NCBI RefSeq assembly: GCF_024703995.1
Contig: NZ_JAMXQV010000038.1
Span: 1-64,000 of the forward strand
Direction of reading: 5' to 3'
DNA: 64,000 nucleotides
Origin: Amycolatopsis iheyensis
GTDB lineage: Bacteria > Actinomycetota > Actinomycetes > Mycobacteriales > Pseudonocardiaceae
A model generated the notes under the pieces. It was not told where the DNA came from, ran no database searches, and saw only the letters and a list, made by a program, of their open reading frames with translations. This document shows positions 15,982 to 23,861 of this stretch, in pieces (position 1 is the stretch's first letter; the number at the start of each line of letters is the position of its first letter). The position numbers and the translations under genes were made by a program.

Positions 15982-17238
15982 TCACCACCTCGCCGTGTTC
16001 GGCTCGAACCCGGCCACGTACTTGCGCATGTAGGTCACGTCGTCCCGTTTGGTCAGTCCACATCGGACGTAGTTCTCGTGCAGCCGGGCCAGCGCGTCCT
16101 CGTCCAGCTGCACGCCGAGACCCGGCGTCGTGGGCACCTCGACGGCCCCGTCACGGAAGGAGAGCACGCCCGGCTCGATGACGTCCTCGACCTTCCACGG
16201 CCAGTGCGTGTCGCAGGCGTAGGTCAGGTGCGGGGTCGCCGCGGCGACCTGCACCATCGCGGCCAGGCTGATCCCGAGGTGGCTGTTGGAGTGCATCGAC
16301 AGGCCGACGCCGAAGCTCTCGCACGTCGTCGACAGCGACTGCGTCGCGCGCAGGCCGCCCCAGAAGTGGTGGTCCGACAGCAGCACGCCGATCGCGCGGG
16401 CCCGGAACCCCGGGTCGATGTCGCCGAAGTTCACCACGCACATATTGGTGGCCAGGGGCATCGACGCCTCGGCGGCCACCTGGGCCATGCCGTCGATGCC
16501 CGGCGTCGGGTCTTCGAGGTACTCGAGGACACCGTCCAGTTCGGAGGCGACCCGGATGCCGGTCTCAGGAGTCCACGCGCCGTTCGGGTCGATCCGCAGC
16601 GGGTGCCCGGGGAACGCCTCGGCCAGCGCGCGGATCCCGTCGACCTCCTGCGCGGGCTCGTACACACCACCCTTGAGCTTGATCGAGCGGAAGCCGTACT
16701 CGTCGATCATCCGCTTCGCCGAGCCCACCAGGGTTTCCGGCGTGGTGATCTCACCCCACGAGTCTTCGCGGCCGTCGACGTGCTGGCCGTACTTGTAAAA
16801 CAGGTAGGCCGAGAACTCGACGGCGTCGCGTGCCTTCCCTCCCAGCAGGTCGGTGATCGGCCGGCCGAGGAACTGCCCCTGCGCGTCCAGGCAGGCGACC
16901 TCGAACAGCGAATACACGCTGGCGACGGTCTTGCGGATGGAGAACCCGCCGATCAGCCCGTGCGCGTCGGTCAGCACCGTGTCCGACAGCGCCCGCGCGA
17001 CCAGCCGCTGCAGGCCCGGCAGGTCGAAGACGTCGTGCCCGCGCAGCTGTGGCAGCACCTTGCGCACCTCGCCGAGGAACGCGGTGTCCCCATAGGACTC
17101 ACCGAGCCCGACGATCCCGTCTTCGCACTTCACCTGGACGACGCTGCGCAGCGCGAAGGGCTCGTGCACGCCCATGACGTTGAGCAGCGGCGGGTCGGCG
17201 AACGCGACCGGCGTCAGCACCACATCGAGGATCTTCAT
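15982..17238 (-). CDS. gudD: Glucarate dehydratase
   Basis: 418 aa enolase-superfamily enzyme. Active-site residues are complete: KxK at 187-189 (SIKLKGG), metal ligands from Asp217 with Asn219 (RIDPNGAW) and Glu242 (EDP), and the Asp/His dyad, Asp289 (LLSDHHFWGG) with a His at about 316 in SMHSNSH. It dehydrates D-glucarate to 5-dehydro-4-deoxy-D-glucarate; some family members also accept L-idarate. ATG 17238 overlaps the stop of the next gene upstream (TGATG), so it is coupled to kdgD. It takes the product of the uronate dehydrogenase encoded at 20.7 kb. Confidence 0.93.
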   Translation of the reverse strand: MKILDVVLTPVAFADPPLLNVMGVHEPFALRSVVQVKCEDGIVGLGESYGDTAFLGEVRKVLPQLRGHDVFDLPGLQRLVARALSDTVLTDAHGLIGGFSIRKTVASVYSLFEVACLDAQGQFLGRPITDLLGGKARDAVEFSAYLFYKYGQHVDGREDSWGEITTPETLVGSAKRMIDEYGFRSIKLKGGVYEPAQEVDGIRALAEAFPGHPLRIDPNGAWTPETGIRVASELDGVLEYLEDPTPGIDGMAQVAAEASMPLATNMCVVNFGDIDPGFRARAIGVLLSDHHFWGGLRATQSLSTTCESFGVGLSMHSNSHLGISLAAMVQVAAATPHLTYACDTHWPWKVEDVIEPGVLSFRDGAVEVPTTPGLGVQLDEDALARLHENYVRCGLTKRDDVTYMRKYVAGFEPNTARW

Positions 17239-18173
17239 CAGCCCAGCGCCTTCAGCGTGACGAAGCCGTCCTCCACGATCTTCTCGAGCCGGTGGATCTG
17301 CTCGGGCGTCGGCTCGACCAGCGGCGGCCGGACCGGGCCGACCTTGTCACCGCGCAGCCGGGCGGCCGCCTTCACCAGCGAGACCGCGAAGCCCGGCGTC
17401 TCGTCCCGCAGCGCCACCAGCGGCAGGTAGAAGCCGGTCAGCAGCGCGTCCATCACGCGGCTTTCGCCCTCGCCGAGCGCGCGGTGGAACCGGTGCGCGA
17501 TCTCCGGCGCGAAGCAGTGCACGGCCGAGGAGTACCGGGCGACGCCGATCGAGGCGTACGCCTTGGCCGAGACCTCGGCGGTCGGCAACCCGTTGAAGAA
17601 CAGGAAGTTCCGCGCCCGGTCGGTGTCCAGCGCCCGGATGGCGGTGACGATCCGGGTCATCACCTCGACGTCGCCGTAGCCGTCCTTGAGTCCCACGACC
17701 GAGGGAATCTCGAGCAGCGACGCGGCCGTCGGCGCGGTGTACACGCCGGTGCCGCGGTGGTAGACGATCACCGGCACCGACGAGTCGCCGACCGCGTAGC
17801 GGACGAAGTCGACCAGGCCCGAGGACGGCCCGGTCACCAGGTACGGCGGCAGCAGCAGGACGCCGTCGGCGCCCCCGGCCTCGGCGAGGGCGATACCCGC
17901 CCGCGCCGAGGCGGCACCCCCGCCCGCACCCACCCAGACCGGGACCCGGCCCGCGGCGACCTCACGGGTCTTCGCGAGCACCGCGGCGTGCTCGGCCGGC
18001 GCCAGCGAGCTGAATTCGCCCGTGCCACACGCGACGAACATCGCGCCGGCGCCCGCCGCGATGTGGCTTTCCACGTTCTCCGCGAGGGCGTCGAGGTTGA
18101 CCTCGAGGTCCTCGGTGAACGGGGTGAGGGGGAACGCCAGCAGGCCGTCCAGCGCGATCTCGGTCTGTGCCAT
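17238..18173 (-). CDS. kdgD: 5-dehydro-4-deoxyglucarate dehydratase
   Basis: 311 aa, class I dihydrodipicolinate-synthase fold. Schiff-base Lys163 (GLKDGYGD) and Tyr138 (VIVYHRG) are present; the N-terminal LLAFPLTPF and ACGTGEFSSL are the signatures that separate KdgD from DapA. It performs decarboxylating dehydration of 5-dehydro-4-deoxyglucarate to 2,5-dioxovalerate. It follows the symporter gene by 53 nt and overlaps gudD by 1 nt, so it sits in pathway order with gudD and the semialdehyde dehydrogenase. Confidence 0.93.
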   Translation of the reverse strand: MAQTEIALDGLLAFPLTPFTEDLEVNLDALAENVESHIAAGAGAMFVACGTGEFSSLAPAEHAAVLAKTREVAAGRVPVWVGAGGGAASARAGIALAEAGGADGVLLLPPYLVTGPSSGLVDFVRYAVGDSSVPVIVYHRGTGVYTAPTAASLLEIPSVVGLKDGYGDVEVMTRIVTAIRALDTDRARNFLFFNGLPTAEVSAKAYASIGVARYSSAVHCFAPEIAHRFHRALGEGESRVMDALLTGFYLPLVALRDETPGFAVSLVKAAARLRGDKVGPVRPPLVEPTPEQIHRLEKIVEDGFVTLKALG

Positions 18174-18226
18174 CTGTTTTCTGCTCTCCGTGTTGTCGGG
18201 TGCGGCCGGGGGTGGACCGGCGCCGG

Positions 18227-19732
18227 TCAGGCGGGCACGGTCGTGCCTTCCTTCGTGCGGTCGACGTCGTCGTCGGTGTTCACGGTGTCGACGATCTCAT
18301 CGGTGACCGCGCTGCGCTCGGGCGCGATCAGCCCGAGGCCGACGTAGAGGGCGAGCGAGACCAGGATCGGCGTCGCGATGAGCACCGTCTGGTTCGCGTT
18401 GAAGACGTAGTAGCAGAGGGCGTAGTCGATCAGGCCGCCCGCCCAGGACACGAGCGCCGCGCGCGGGCCGCACTTGCGGAACCACGGCAGCATGCCCAGC
18501 AGCAGCGGGATGGAGATCGGGCCCATCAGCGCGGCCACCCAGTTGACGACGATCTGCAGCACACCACCGAGGTTCTGCGCCTGGGTGGCCACGAGCATGG
18601 TCAGCGCGACGAAGATCACGGTCGTGATCCGCGCGGCCTTGAGGCCCTGGACGTCGGTCCACTCGCGGGTGCGGCGGAACATCGCCGGGATCATGTCGCG
18701 GGTGATCACCGCGGAGATCGCGTTCGCGTCGGAGGAGACCATCGCCATGGTGTGCGAGAAGATCCCGGCCAGCACCAGGCCGATCAGGCCCGGCGGCAGG
18801 AACGTCGTGGTCATGATCGCGTAGGACTGCGTCGGGTCCTTGACACCCGGGATGAGCAGCGGCGCGGCGAACATCGGGAACATCAGCACCAGCGGCCACA
18901 AAAGGTACAGCGCCGACGAAAGCCGCGCACCGCGCCGGGCTTCGGAAGTGCTCGGCGCCGCCATGTAACGCTGCGCCAGGTTCCACATGCCTCCGTTGTA
19001 CTCCAGCGTCTTCACGAGCACGTAGACCAGCAGGAAGATGGTGGTGTACTTGGACGTGACCGGGTCGACGTGGCTCGCGGGCAGCTTGTCCCACATCGTC
19101 CAGAGCGCGGAGATGCCACCCAGCTTGCCCAGCACGACGACGATCATCACGATCGCCGCGATGGCCTGGATGACGAACTGGCCGAAGTCGGTGAGCGCGT
19201 CGGCCCACAGCCCGCCGATGGTGCAGTAGACGAGGGTGACCGCGCCGGTGATCAGGATGCCGAGGTTGTAGTCGAGCCCGGCGAACACGTGCAGCAGCGT
19301 CGCGACGGCGAACCACTTGGCCGCGATGTCGAAGATCTTGAGCAGGCTGCCGCTCCACGCGAGGGCCTGCTGCGTCGGCACGTTGTACCGCTTGGCCAGG
19401 TACTCCAGCGGGGAAGCGACGCCGAGCTTCGAGCGCAGCCGGTTCCAGCGGGCGGCGAACAGCCAGCTGCCGATGCCCACGCCGATGCCGATGCTGGCGA
19501 AACCCCAGAAGTACACGGTGATACCCGACGTGTACGCGACACCCGCGTACGCGACGAAGAGCACGGCGCTGTAGCCGGACATGTGGTGCGAGATGCCGGC
19601 CAGCCACCACGGCATCTTGCCGCCGGCCGTGAAGAAGTCCTTCACGTCGCTGACCCGTTTGTGCGACCACCAGCCGATCACGATCATCAGCGCGAAGTAC
19701 GCGCAGACCATCGTCCAGTCGAGTGCGTGCAC
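18227..19732 (-). CDS. Sodium:solute symporter (SSS family), likely sugar-acid transporter
   Basis: 501 aa with about 13 hydrophobic segments, opening at LDWTMVCAYFALMIVIGWW. SSS features include SDVKDFFTAGGKMPWWLAGIS near the N-terminus and the GGLWADALTDFGQFVIQ segment. GTG start at 19732 with AAAGGAG 7 nt upstream. It is the first gene of the leftward uronate operon and sits divergently from the IclR gene across the twin operator region, so it most likely imports hexuronates, aldarates or oligosaccharides from the lyase. The exact substrate is inferred from context only. Confidence 0.85.
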   Translation of the reverse strand: MHALDWTMVCAYFALMIVIGWWSHKRVSDVKDFFTAGGKMPWWLAGISHHMSGYSAVLFVAYAGVAYTSGITVYFWGFASIGIGVGIGSWLFAARWNRLRSKLGVASPLEYLAKRYNVPTQQALAWSGSLLKIFDIAAKWFAVATLLHVFAGLDYNLGILITGAVTLVYCTIGGLWADALTDFGQFVIQAIAAIVMIVVVLGKLGGISALWTMWDKLPASHVDPVTSKYTTIFLLVYVLVKTLEYNGGMWNLAQRYMAAPSTSEARRGARLSSALYLLWPLVLMFPMFAAPLLIPGVKDPTQSYAIMTTTFLPPGLIGLVLAGIFSHTMAMVSSDANAISAVITRDMIPAMFRRTREWTDVQGLKAARITTVIFVALTMLVATQAQNLGGVLQIVVNWVAALMGPISIPLLLGMLPWFRKCGPRAALVSWAGGLIDYALCYYVFNANQTVLIATPILVSLALYVGLGLIAPERSAVTDEIVDTVNTDDDVDRTKEGTTVPA

Positions 19733-19779
19733 CGCAGGCTCCTTTCCGCGTCCACAGGTCCGATCTCCCGGAAGAGATG

Positions 19780-19831
19780 TTCACATCCATGAACGGAGTC
19801 TGTTATAGTGATTATGTTCATCCATAAGAAC
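19780..19831. promoter_or_regulatory. Twin IclR-type operators and iclR promoter
   Basis: Two 16-bp inverted repeats lie 36 bp apart: GTTCACATCCATGAAC (19780-19795, perfect GTTCA-N6-TGAAC) and GTTCATCCATAAGAAC (19816-19831, one mismatch). A plausible rightward promoter overlaps the first: TTCACA at 19781-19786, a 17-bp spacer, TATAGT at 19804-19809. The region is AT-rich for this genome. The sites lie between the divergent symporter and regulator genes, so the regulator could control both. Confidence 0.72.
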
Positions 19832-19891
19832 GTTGTTCGGGACGCTAATATGGCCGGAGTCACAAGTCAACGGCCGGACGGAGGCGCACAA

Positions 19892-20701
19892 ATGCCGCAG
19901 AAGGTGGACAACCCGGCGGCGACCGACGGTGCTCCCGCCGAGTCGTCCGGAGTGAAGTCCGCGCGCCGGGCGGTCGACCTGATCGAGACGTTCGCGGCGA
20001 ACGACGTCTGGCTGTCGCTCTCGGACCTGCACGCGCGCACCGGCTTCCCCCGCTCGTCGCTGCACGGCCTGCTGCGGACGCTGCTGGAGGCCGGCTGGCT
20101 GGAAGCCGACACGAACACCGCCCGCTACCGCCTCGGCGTCCGCGCGCTGATCTGCGGCACGGCCTACCTGGACCGCGACGCCGTCGTCCCGTTCGCCACC
20201 GAAGCCCTGGAGCGCATCCGGGAGAAGACCGGCTTCACCGCGCACTTCGCGCGGCGCAACGGCACCGAGGTCGTCTACCTGGAGACGCGCGAGTCGCAGC
20301 GCTCCACCCACCTCGTCTCCCGCGTCGGGCGCACGCTGCCCACGCACGCGACCGCGCTGGGCAAGGCGCTGCTGGCCGAGCTGACGCACGACGAGATCGA
20401 GGCGCTGATGCCGGCGTCGCTGATCGCGCTGACCCCGAACACGATCACCACGCTCGAAGCACTGCACGCCGAGTGCGCCGCGACGCGCGAGCGCGGGTAC
20501 GCGGCCGAGATGGAAGAAGGCACGCTGGGCGTCCGGTGCGTCGCCGCGGTGATCCCGTACCGGATCCCGGGCACCGACGCGATCAGCTGCTCGATGCCGA
20601 TCGCCCAGGTGACCGACGCCGACGCCCAGCGCGTCGGCGAGCTGCTCGCCGAAGTCACCACCGAGCTCGGGCAGCAGCTGCGCCGGGCCGGGATTCGCTG
20701 A
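19892..20701 (+). CDS. IclR-family transcriptional regulator
   Basis: 269 aa from ATG 19892, chosen because GGAGG lies 7 nt upstream; the open frame runs back to 19808 through the operator region. The N-terminal winged helix (about residues 25-85: SARRAVDLIETFAANDVWLSL, then TGFPRSSLHGLLRTL) is followed by the IclR effector-binding domain (THLVSRVGRTLPTHATALGKALLA, MEEGTLGVRCVAAVI). IclR proteins in sugar-acid loci respond to pathway intermediates; here the effector is likely a uronate or aldarate. Only 26 nt separate it from the uronate dehydrogenase gene, so both are probably one transcript facing away from the catabolic operon. Confidence 0.9.
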   Translation: MPQKVDNPAATDGAPAESSGVKSARRAVDLIETFAANDVWLSLSDLHARTGFPRSSLHGLLRTLLEAGWLEADTNTARYRLGVRALICGTAYLDRDAVVPFATEALERIREKTGFTAHFARRNGTEVVYLETRESQRSTHLVSRVGRTLPTHATALGKALLAELTHDEIEALMPASLIALTPNTITTLEALHAECAATRERGYAAEMEEGTLGVRCVAAVIPYRIPGTDAISCSMPIAQVTDADAQRVGELLAEVTTELGQQLRRAGIR

Positions 20702-20727
20702 CCGCCGCCCTTACCGAGAGGAAGAAA

Positions 20728-21534
20728 ATGACGGACCAGCGTGTGCTCATCACCGGGTCGGCGGGGGTCGTCGGCACCCTGATGCGGCCCCGCTTGAAGC
20801 GCGACGGCCGTGTGCTGCGGCTGCTCGACCTGGCCCCGCAGACGGCGTCGGACGCCTCCGAAGAGGTCGTGACGGCGTCGGTGACCGACGCCGAGGCGAT
20901 GGCGTCGGCGTGCGAAGGCGTCGACGCGCTGATCCACCTCGGCGGGCACAGCCGCGAGAACTCGTGGGAAGCCACTCTCGACGTCAACATCAACGGCACG
21001 CAGACGGTCCTGGAGGCGGCGCGCGAGGCGGGGGTGTCGCGCGTGATCCTGGCGTCGAGCAACCACGCGGTGGGCTTCCGCCGCAACGACTCCGACCTCC
21101 CGGCGGACTCCTCGCCGCGGCCGGACACCTACTACGGCGTCTCCAAGGCGGCGATCGAGGCGCTGGGCAGCCTGTACCACTCGCGCTTCGGCATGGACGT
21201 GATCGTCATCCGGATCGGCTCGTGCTTCGAGACGCCGTTGCCGCTGGGCCCGCGCGGCCTGACGACGTGGCTCTCCCCCGACGACGGCGCCCGGCTGTTC
21301 GAGGCCTGCCTCACGGCGCCGTCCCCGGGCTACCGCCTGATCTGGGGCGTCTCGGACAACACGCGCCGGATCTACTCCCTGGAAGAGGCGGAGGCGCTGG
21401 GCTACAAGTCCCTGGACGACGCCGAGGTGTACGCGGAGCAGCTGGCGTCGAAGCCCGCGCCGACGGGCGCGGCGGCCGAGTACGTCGGCGGCCCGTTCTG
21501 CACCGCTCCCCTGGGCGTCTTCAACCCGCTCTGA
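20728..21534 (+). CDS. udh: Uronate dehydrogenase
   Basis: 268 aa short-chain dehydrogenase of the extended/epimerase type. NAD motif ITGSAGVVG at 8-16, substrate block HLGGHSRENSW, catalytic ILASSNHAVGF serines and YxxxK (Tyr136, Lys140 in YYGVSK), with SCFETP further on. It oxidises D-glucuronate or D-galacturonate to the aldarolactone using NAD+, the entry step of the oxidative uronate pathway. ATG preceded by GAGAGGAAG. It completes the route together with gudD, kdgD and the semialdehyde dehydrogenase encoded on the opposite strand. Confidence 0.9.
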   Translation: MTDQRVLITGSAGVVGTLMRPRLKRDGRVLRLLDLAPQTASDASEEVVTASVTDAEAMASACEGVDALIHLGGHSRENSWEATLDVNINGTQTVLEAAREAGVSRVILASSNHAVGFRRNDSDLPADSSPRPDTYYGVSKAAIEALGSLYHSRFGMDVIVIRIGSCFETPLPLGPRGLTTWLSPDDGARLFEACLTAPSPGYRLIWGVSDNTRRIYSLEEAEALGYKSLDDAEVYAEQLASKPAPTGAAAEYVGGPFCTAPLGVFNPL

Positions 21535-21541
21535 GAAGTTT

Positions 21542-21579
21542 CGGAAGCCGCGGAGGTACTAGTACCTTCGCGGCTTCCG
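21542..21579 (+). terminator. 38-nt inverted repeat after udh
   Basis: Starting 8 nt past the udh stop, a 38-nt palindrome is perfect except for one position (G at 21553 opposite T at 21568, a G-U pair in RNA). The centre is GGTACTAGTACC. It separates udh from the deacetylase gene. Confidence 0.75.
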
Positions 21580-21610
21580 TCGTCTCGTCGGGTGCGGCCA
21601 GGGTGGCGCC

Positions 21611-22342
21611 ATGATCTTGAAATCCCGCCGCGCGCGGAAGTGGACCATCGTCGTGGCCTGCGTGCTCGTCGTCGTCCTCGGCGCCGCCTTCACGCTGTTC
21701 GAGGTGTCGAAGTCGCGGACCTTCCAGTTCTTCGGCACGCTCGTGAACCGCGTCGACACCACCGAGAAGGTCGTCGCCCTCACCTTCGACGACGGCCCTG
21801 ACCCGGCGGGCGCCCACGCGATCCTCGACACCCTGCGCGCCCGGGACGTCCCCGCGACCTTCTTCCTCATCGGCCGGGACATCGAAGCGCACCCCGAACT
21901 CGCGCACGACATCGCCGCCGCGGGCCACGAACTCGGCAACCACAGCTTCTCGCACGAACGGATGATCGGGGTGACACCGGGCTGGGTCGCCCAGGAGGTC
22001 GAGTCCACCGACGCGCTGATCCGCACCGCCGGCTACACCGGCGAAATCCTCTTCCGGCCACCGAACGGCAAGAAGCTCTTCGCGCTGCCGCACTACCTCG
22101 CGTCGCACCACCGCACGACGATCACCTGGGACGCCGAGCCGGACTCCGACGGCACTCCCGACACGGCGACCGTCGAACGGACCACGCTCGATCAGGTCCG
22201 GCCCGGCTCGATCGTGCTGCTGCACGCCATGTACGCCTCGCGCGAGCAGACCCGCCAGGCCATCGGGCCGATCGTCGATCAGCTCAAGCAGCGCGGCTAC
22301 CGGTTCGTGACCGTGGCGCAGCTGCTGGCAATGCGACACTGA
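21611..22342 (+). CDS. Membrane-anchored polysaccharide deacetylase (NodB/CE4)
   Basis: 243 aa. An N-terminal signal-anchor (KWTIVVACVLVVVLGAAFTLF, about residues 12-32) places the enzyme outside the membrane. CE4 motifs: catalytic-base motif TFDDGPDP (about 58-65), zinc motif HSFSHERM (HxxxH), motif 3 RPPNG and motif 5 IVLLHAMY. It probably removes N-acetyl groups from peptidoglycan or chitin-like polymers. Its last 59 bp overlap the 3' end of the convergent histidine kinase gene, so the two transcripts are antisense there. Confidence 0.88.
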   Translation: MILKSRRARKWTIVVACVLVVVLGAAFTLFEVSKSRTFQFFGTLVNRVDTTEKVVALTFDDGPDPAGAHAILDTLRARDVPATFFLIGRDIEAHPELAHDIAAAGHELGNHSFSHERMIGVTPGWVAQEVESTDALIRTAGYTGEILFRPPNGKKLFALPHYLASHHRTTITWDAEPDSDGTPDTATVERTTLDQVRPGSIVLLHAMYASREQTRQAIGPIVDQLKQRGYRFVTVAQLLAMRH

Positions 22343-23264
22343 CCACCCACTCGCCGTCACGCGCGCCGAAGGACAACGCGCCCCCTGCCTGCTCCGCCAG
22401 GCCGGCCAGCCCGTAGCCGCTACCCGGACGCGGAGTTCCCTTGAGCGCGTTGCGCGCGGTGATCTTCACCGGGTCCCCCGCCTCGACGTCGAAGCGCAGC
22501 CGGACGCCGGGACCGTTGTGCCGCAACGCGTTCACCGCCGTCTCCGCGACGAACCGCTCGGCCAGCTCCCGCACCGGACGCGGCAGCGCGGGCAGCACCG
22601 GGTCGCGGTCGAGGACCAGGCCCGCGGTGCGCAACCGGGCCAGGACCTCGGCGAGGTCGGGGGTGCGTTCGGCGTCCTCGCGCAGGTCGTCGAGCGTGCG
22701 GCGGACCAGCGTGAGCGCGCCCCGGCCGGCGGCCAGCAGCGTGTCGAGGCGTTCGCGGTCGGCATCGGTCAGGTCACCGACCGCGCGCAGCGTCTCGGCC
22801 TGCACGAGCATCACGGCCGTGGTCTGGGCGAGCGTGTCGTGCAGCCGCCGCGCCGCGCGTTCGGCCCGGTCGGCCAGCGCGCGCCGGCGTTCGGCGCCGA
22901 GCAGCCAGGCGACCGCGCCGATGGTCACGGCCAGGACCGTGCCGTCGAGCGGGCCCTTCGCCGGGAACACCGCGACGCCCACGGCGAGCGCGGCGGCGGC
23001 CGCGAGCGACCGCCGCGGCGTGCTGTAGAGCGCGAGCAGCACCGGCACGTACATCGTGTTGCGCGGTTGCTCCACCACCAGGTGACCGCACGTCGCGAGG
23101 GTCACGACCACCAGCACGACGGCGGGCGCGCGGCGCGACCACAGCAGCGGGACCAGCTGGAGCACGCTGAGCAGGGCCGCGAGCCACCCCTGCTGCGGGC
23201 TCCAGGCGCCGCTGGCGAAGAACACCGCCGTGACCGCGGCCGTCGTGACGAAGGACTGACGCAT
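22284..23264 (-). CDS. Sensor histidine kinase (HisKA_3/NarX-type)
   Basis: 326 aa. The N-terminal 125 residues are several membrane segments (TTAAVTAVFFASGAW, AALLSVLQLVPLLW, AVVLVVVTLATCG, PVLLALY, LAAAAALAVGVAVF, VLAVTIGAVAWLLG) with little extracellular sequence. The dimerisation helix has the phospho-acceptor in ARRLHDTLAQTT (His142); the ATPase domain has AVNALRHNGPG (N box) and GSGYGLAGLAEQAGG. ATG at 23264 is 24 nt from the divergent response regulator gene. The lack of a sensor domain suggests it detects membrane or envelope stress. Confidence 0.87.
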   Translation of the reverse strand: MRQSFVTTAAVTAVFFASGAWSPQQGWLAALLSVLQLVPLLWSRRAPAVVLVVVTLATCGHLVVEQPRNTMYVPVLLALYSTPRRSLAAAAALAVGVAVFPAKGPLDGTVLAVTIGAVAWLLGAERRRALADRAERAARRLHDTLAQTTAVMLVQAETLRAVGDLTDADRERLDTLLAAGRGALTLVRRTLDDLREDAERTPDLAEVLARLRTAGLVLDRDPVLPALPRPVRELAERFVAETAVNALRHNGPGVRLRFDVEAGDPVKITARNALKGTPRPGSGYGLAGLAEQAGGALSFGARDGEWVVSVALPAAAPRSRTGSRAA

Positions 23265-23271
23265 GCCGCCG

Positions 23272-23281
23272 ACAGTAGAGT
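23272..23281. promoter_or_regulatory. Overlapping divergent -10 boxes of the kinase/regulator pair
   Basis: In the 24-bp gap between the two start codons, TAGAGT (23276-23281, plus) and TACTGT (23277-23272, minus) share the central TA. Each ends 7 nt before its ATG, so both transcripts would be leaderless and their polymerases could not bind together. Confidence 0.55.
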
Positions 23282-23288
23282 GCCCGGC

Positions 23289-23861
23289 ATGATCCGGGTT
23301 CAGGTCGTCGACGACCACGCGCTGGTGCGTGAGGGCATCGCCCTGATCCTCGGCGCCCAGCCGGACCTCGACGTCGTCGCGCAGCACGCGAGCGGCCCGG
23401 AGCTGCTCGCTTCGGCCGTCGAGGCCGACGTCGTGCTGCTCGACCTGTACCTGCCCGGCATGGACGGCCTCGAAGTCCTGCGCCGACTGCCCGGGGCGCG
23501 AGTCCTGATGCTGACCACGGTCGGCCGGCCCCGCGAAATCCGCGAGGCGCTCGCCGCGGGCGCGGCCGGGTTCGTGCTCAAGGACGCCTCGGGCGACGAG
23601 CTGGCGGCCGCCGTCCGGGCCGCGCACCAGGGCGTGACCGCGTTGAGCCCGGCGGTGGCCTCGGCGTTGAGCGCGGGCGGCGCGCTGACCCCGCGCGAAC
23701 GGGACGTCCTGGAGCTGCTCGGCGAGGGACTGTCCAACCGGGACATCGCGACGCGGCTGCGGCTGGCCGAGCGGACGGTGAAGGTGCACGTCGGCAACGT
23801 GCTGGCCAAGCTGGGCGTCACGAGCCGCACGCAGGCGGCGCTCGTGGCGCGCGACCGGTGA
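23289..23861 (+). CDS. NarL/LuxR-family response regulator
   Basis: 190 aa. Receiver domain with acidic pair Asp8-Asp9, phospho-acceptor Asp52 (LLDLYLPGMDG), Thr at about 76-77 and Lys98 (FVLKDAS). C-terminal LuxR-type helix-turn-helix from about residue 132 (LTPRERDVLELLGEGLSNRD then RTVKVHVGNVLAKLGV). It is the evident partner of the divergent kinase. Its TGA overlaps the GTG of the downstream chimeric gene (GTGA), so that gene is co-translated, and may be a relic of the original target operon. Confidence 0.9.
   Translation: MIRVQVVDDHALVREGIALILGAQPDLDVVAQHASGPELLASAVEADVVLLDLYLPGMDGLEVLRRLPGARVLMLTTVGRPREIREALAAGAAGFVLKDASGDELAAAVRAAHQGVTALSPAVASALSAGGALTPRERDVLELLGEGLSNRDIATRLRLAERTVKVHVGNVLAKLGVTSRTQAALVARDR

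Noticed and set aside
10764..16181. Very long rightward open frame of about 1800 codons opposite the lyase and uronate genes
   Set aside because: It is antisense to several clear enzymes, has an Arg/Gly/Ala-rich composition typical of high-GC shadow frames, and no domain.
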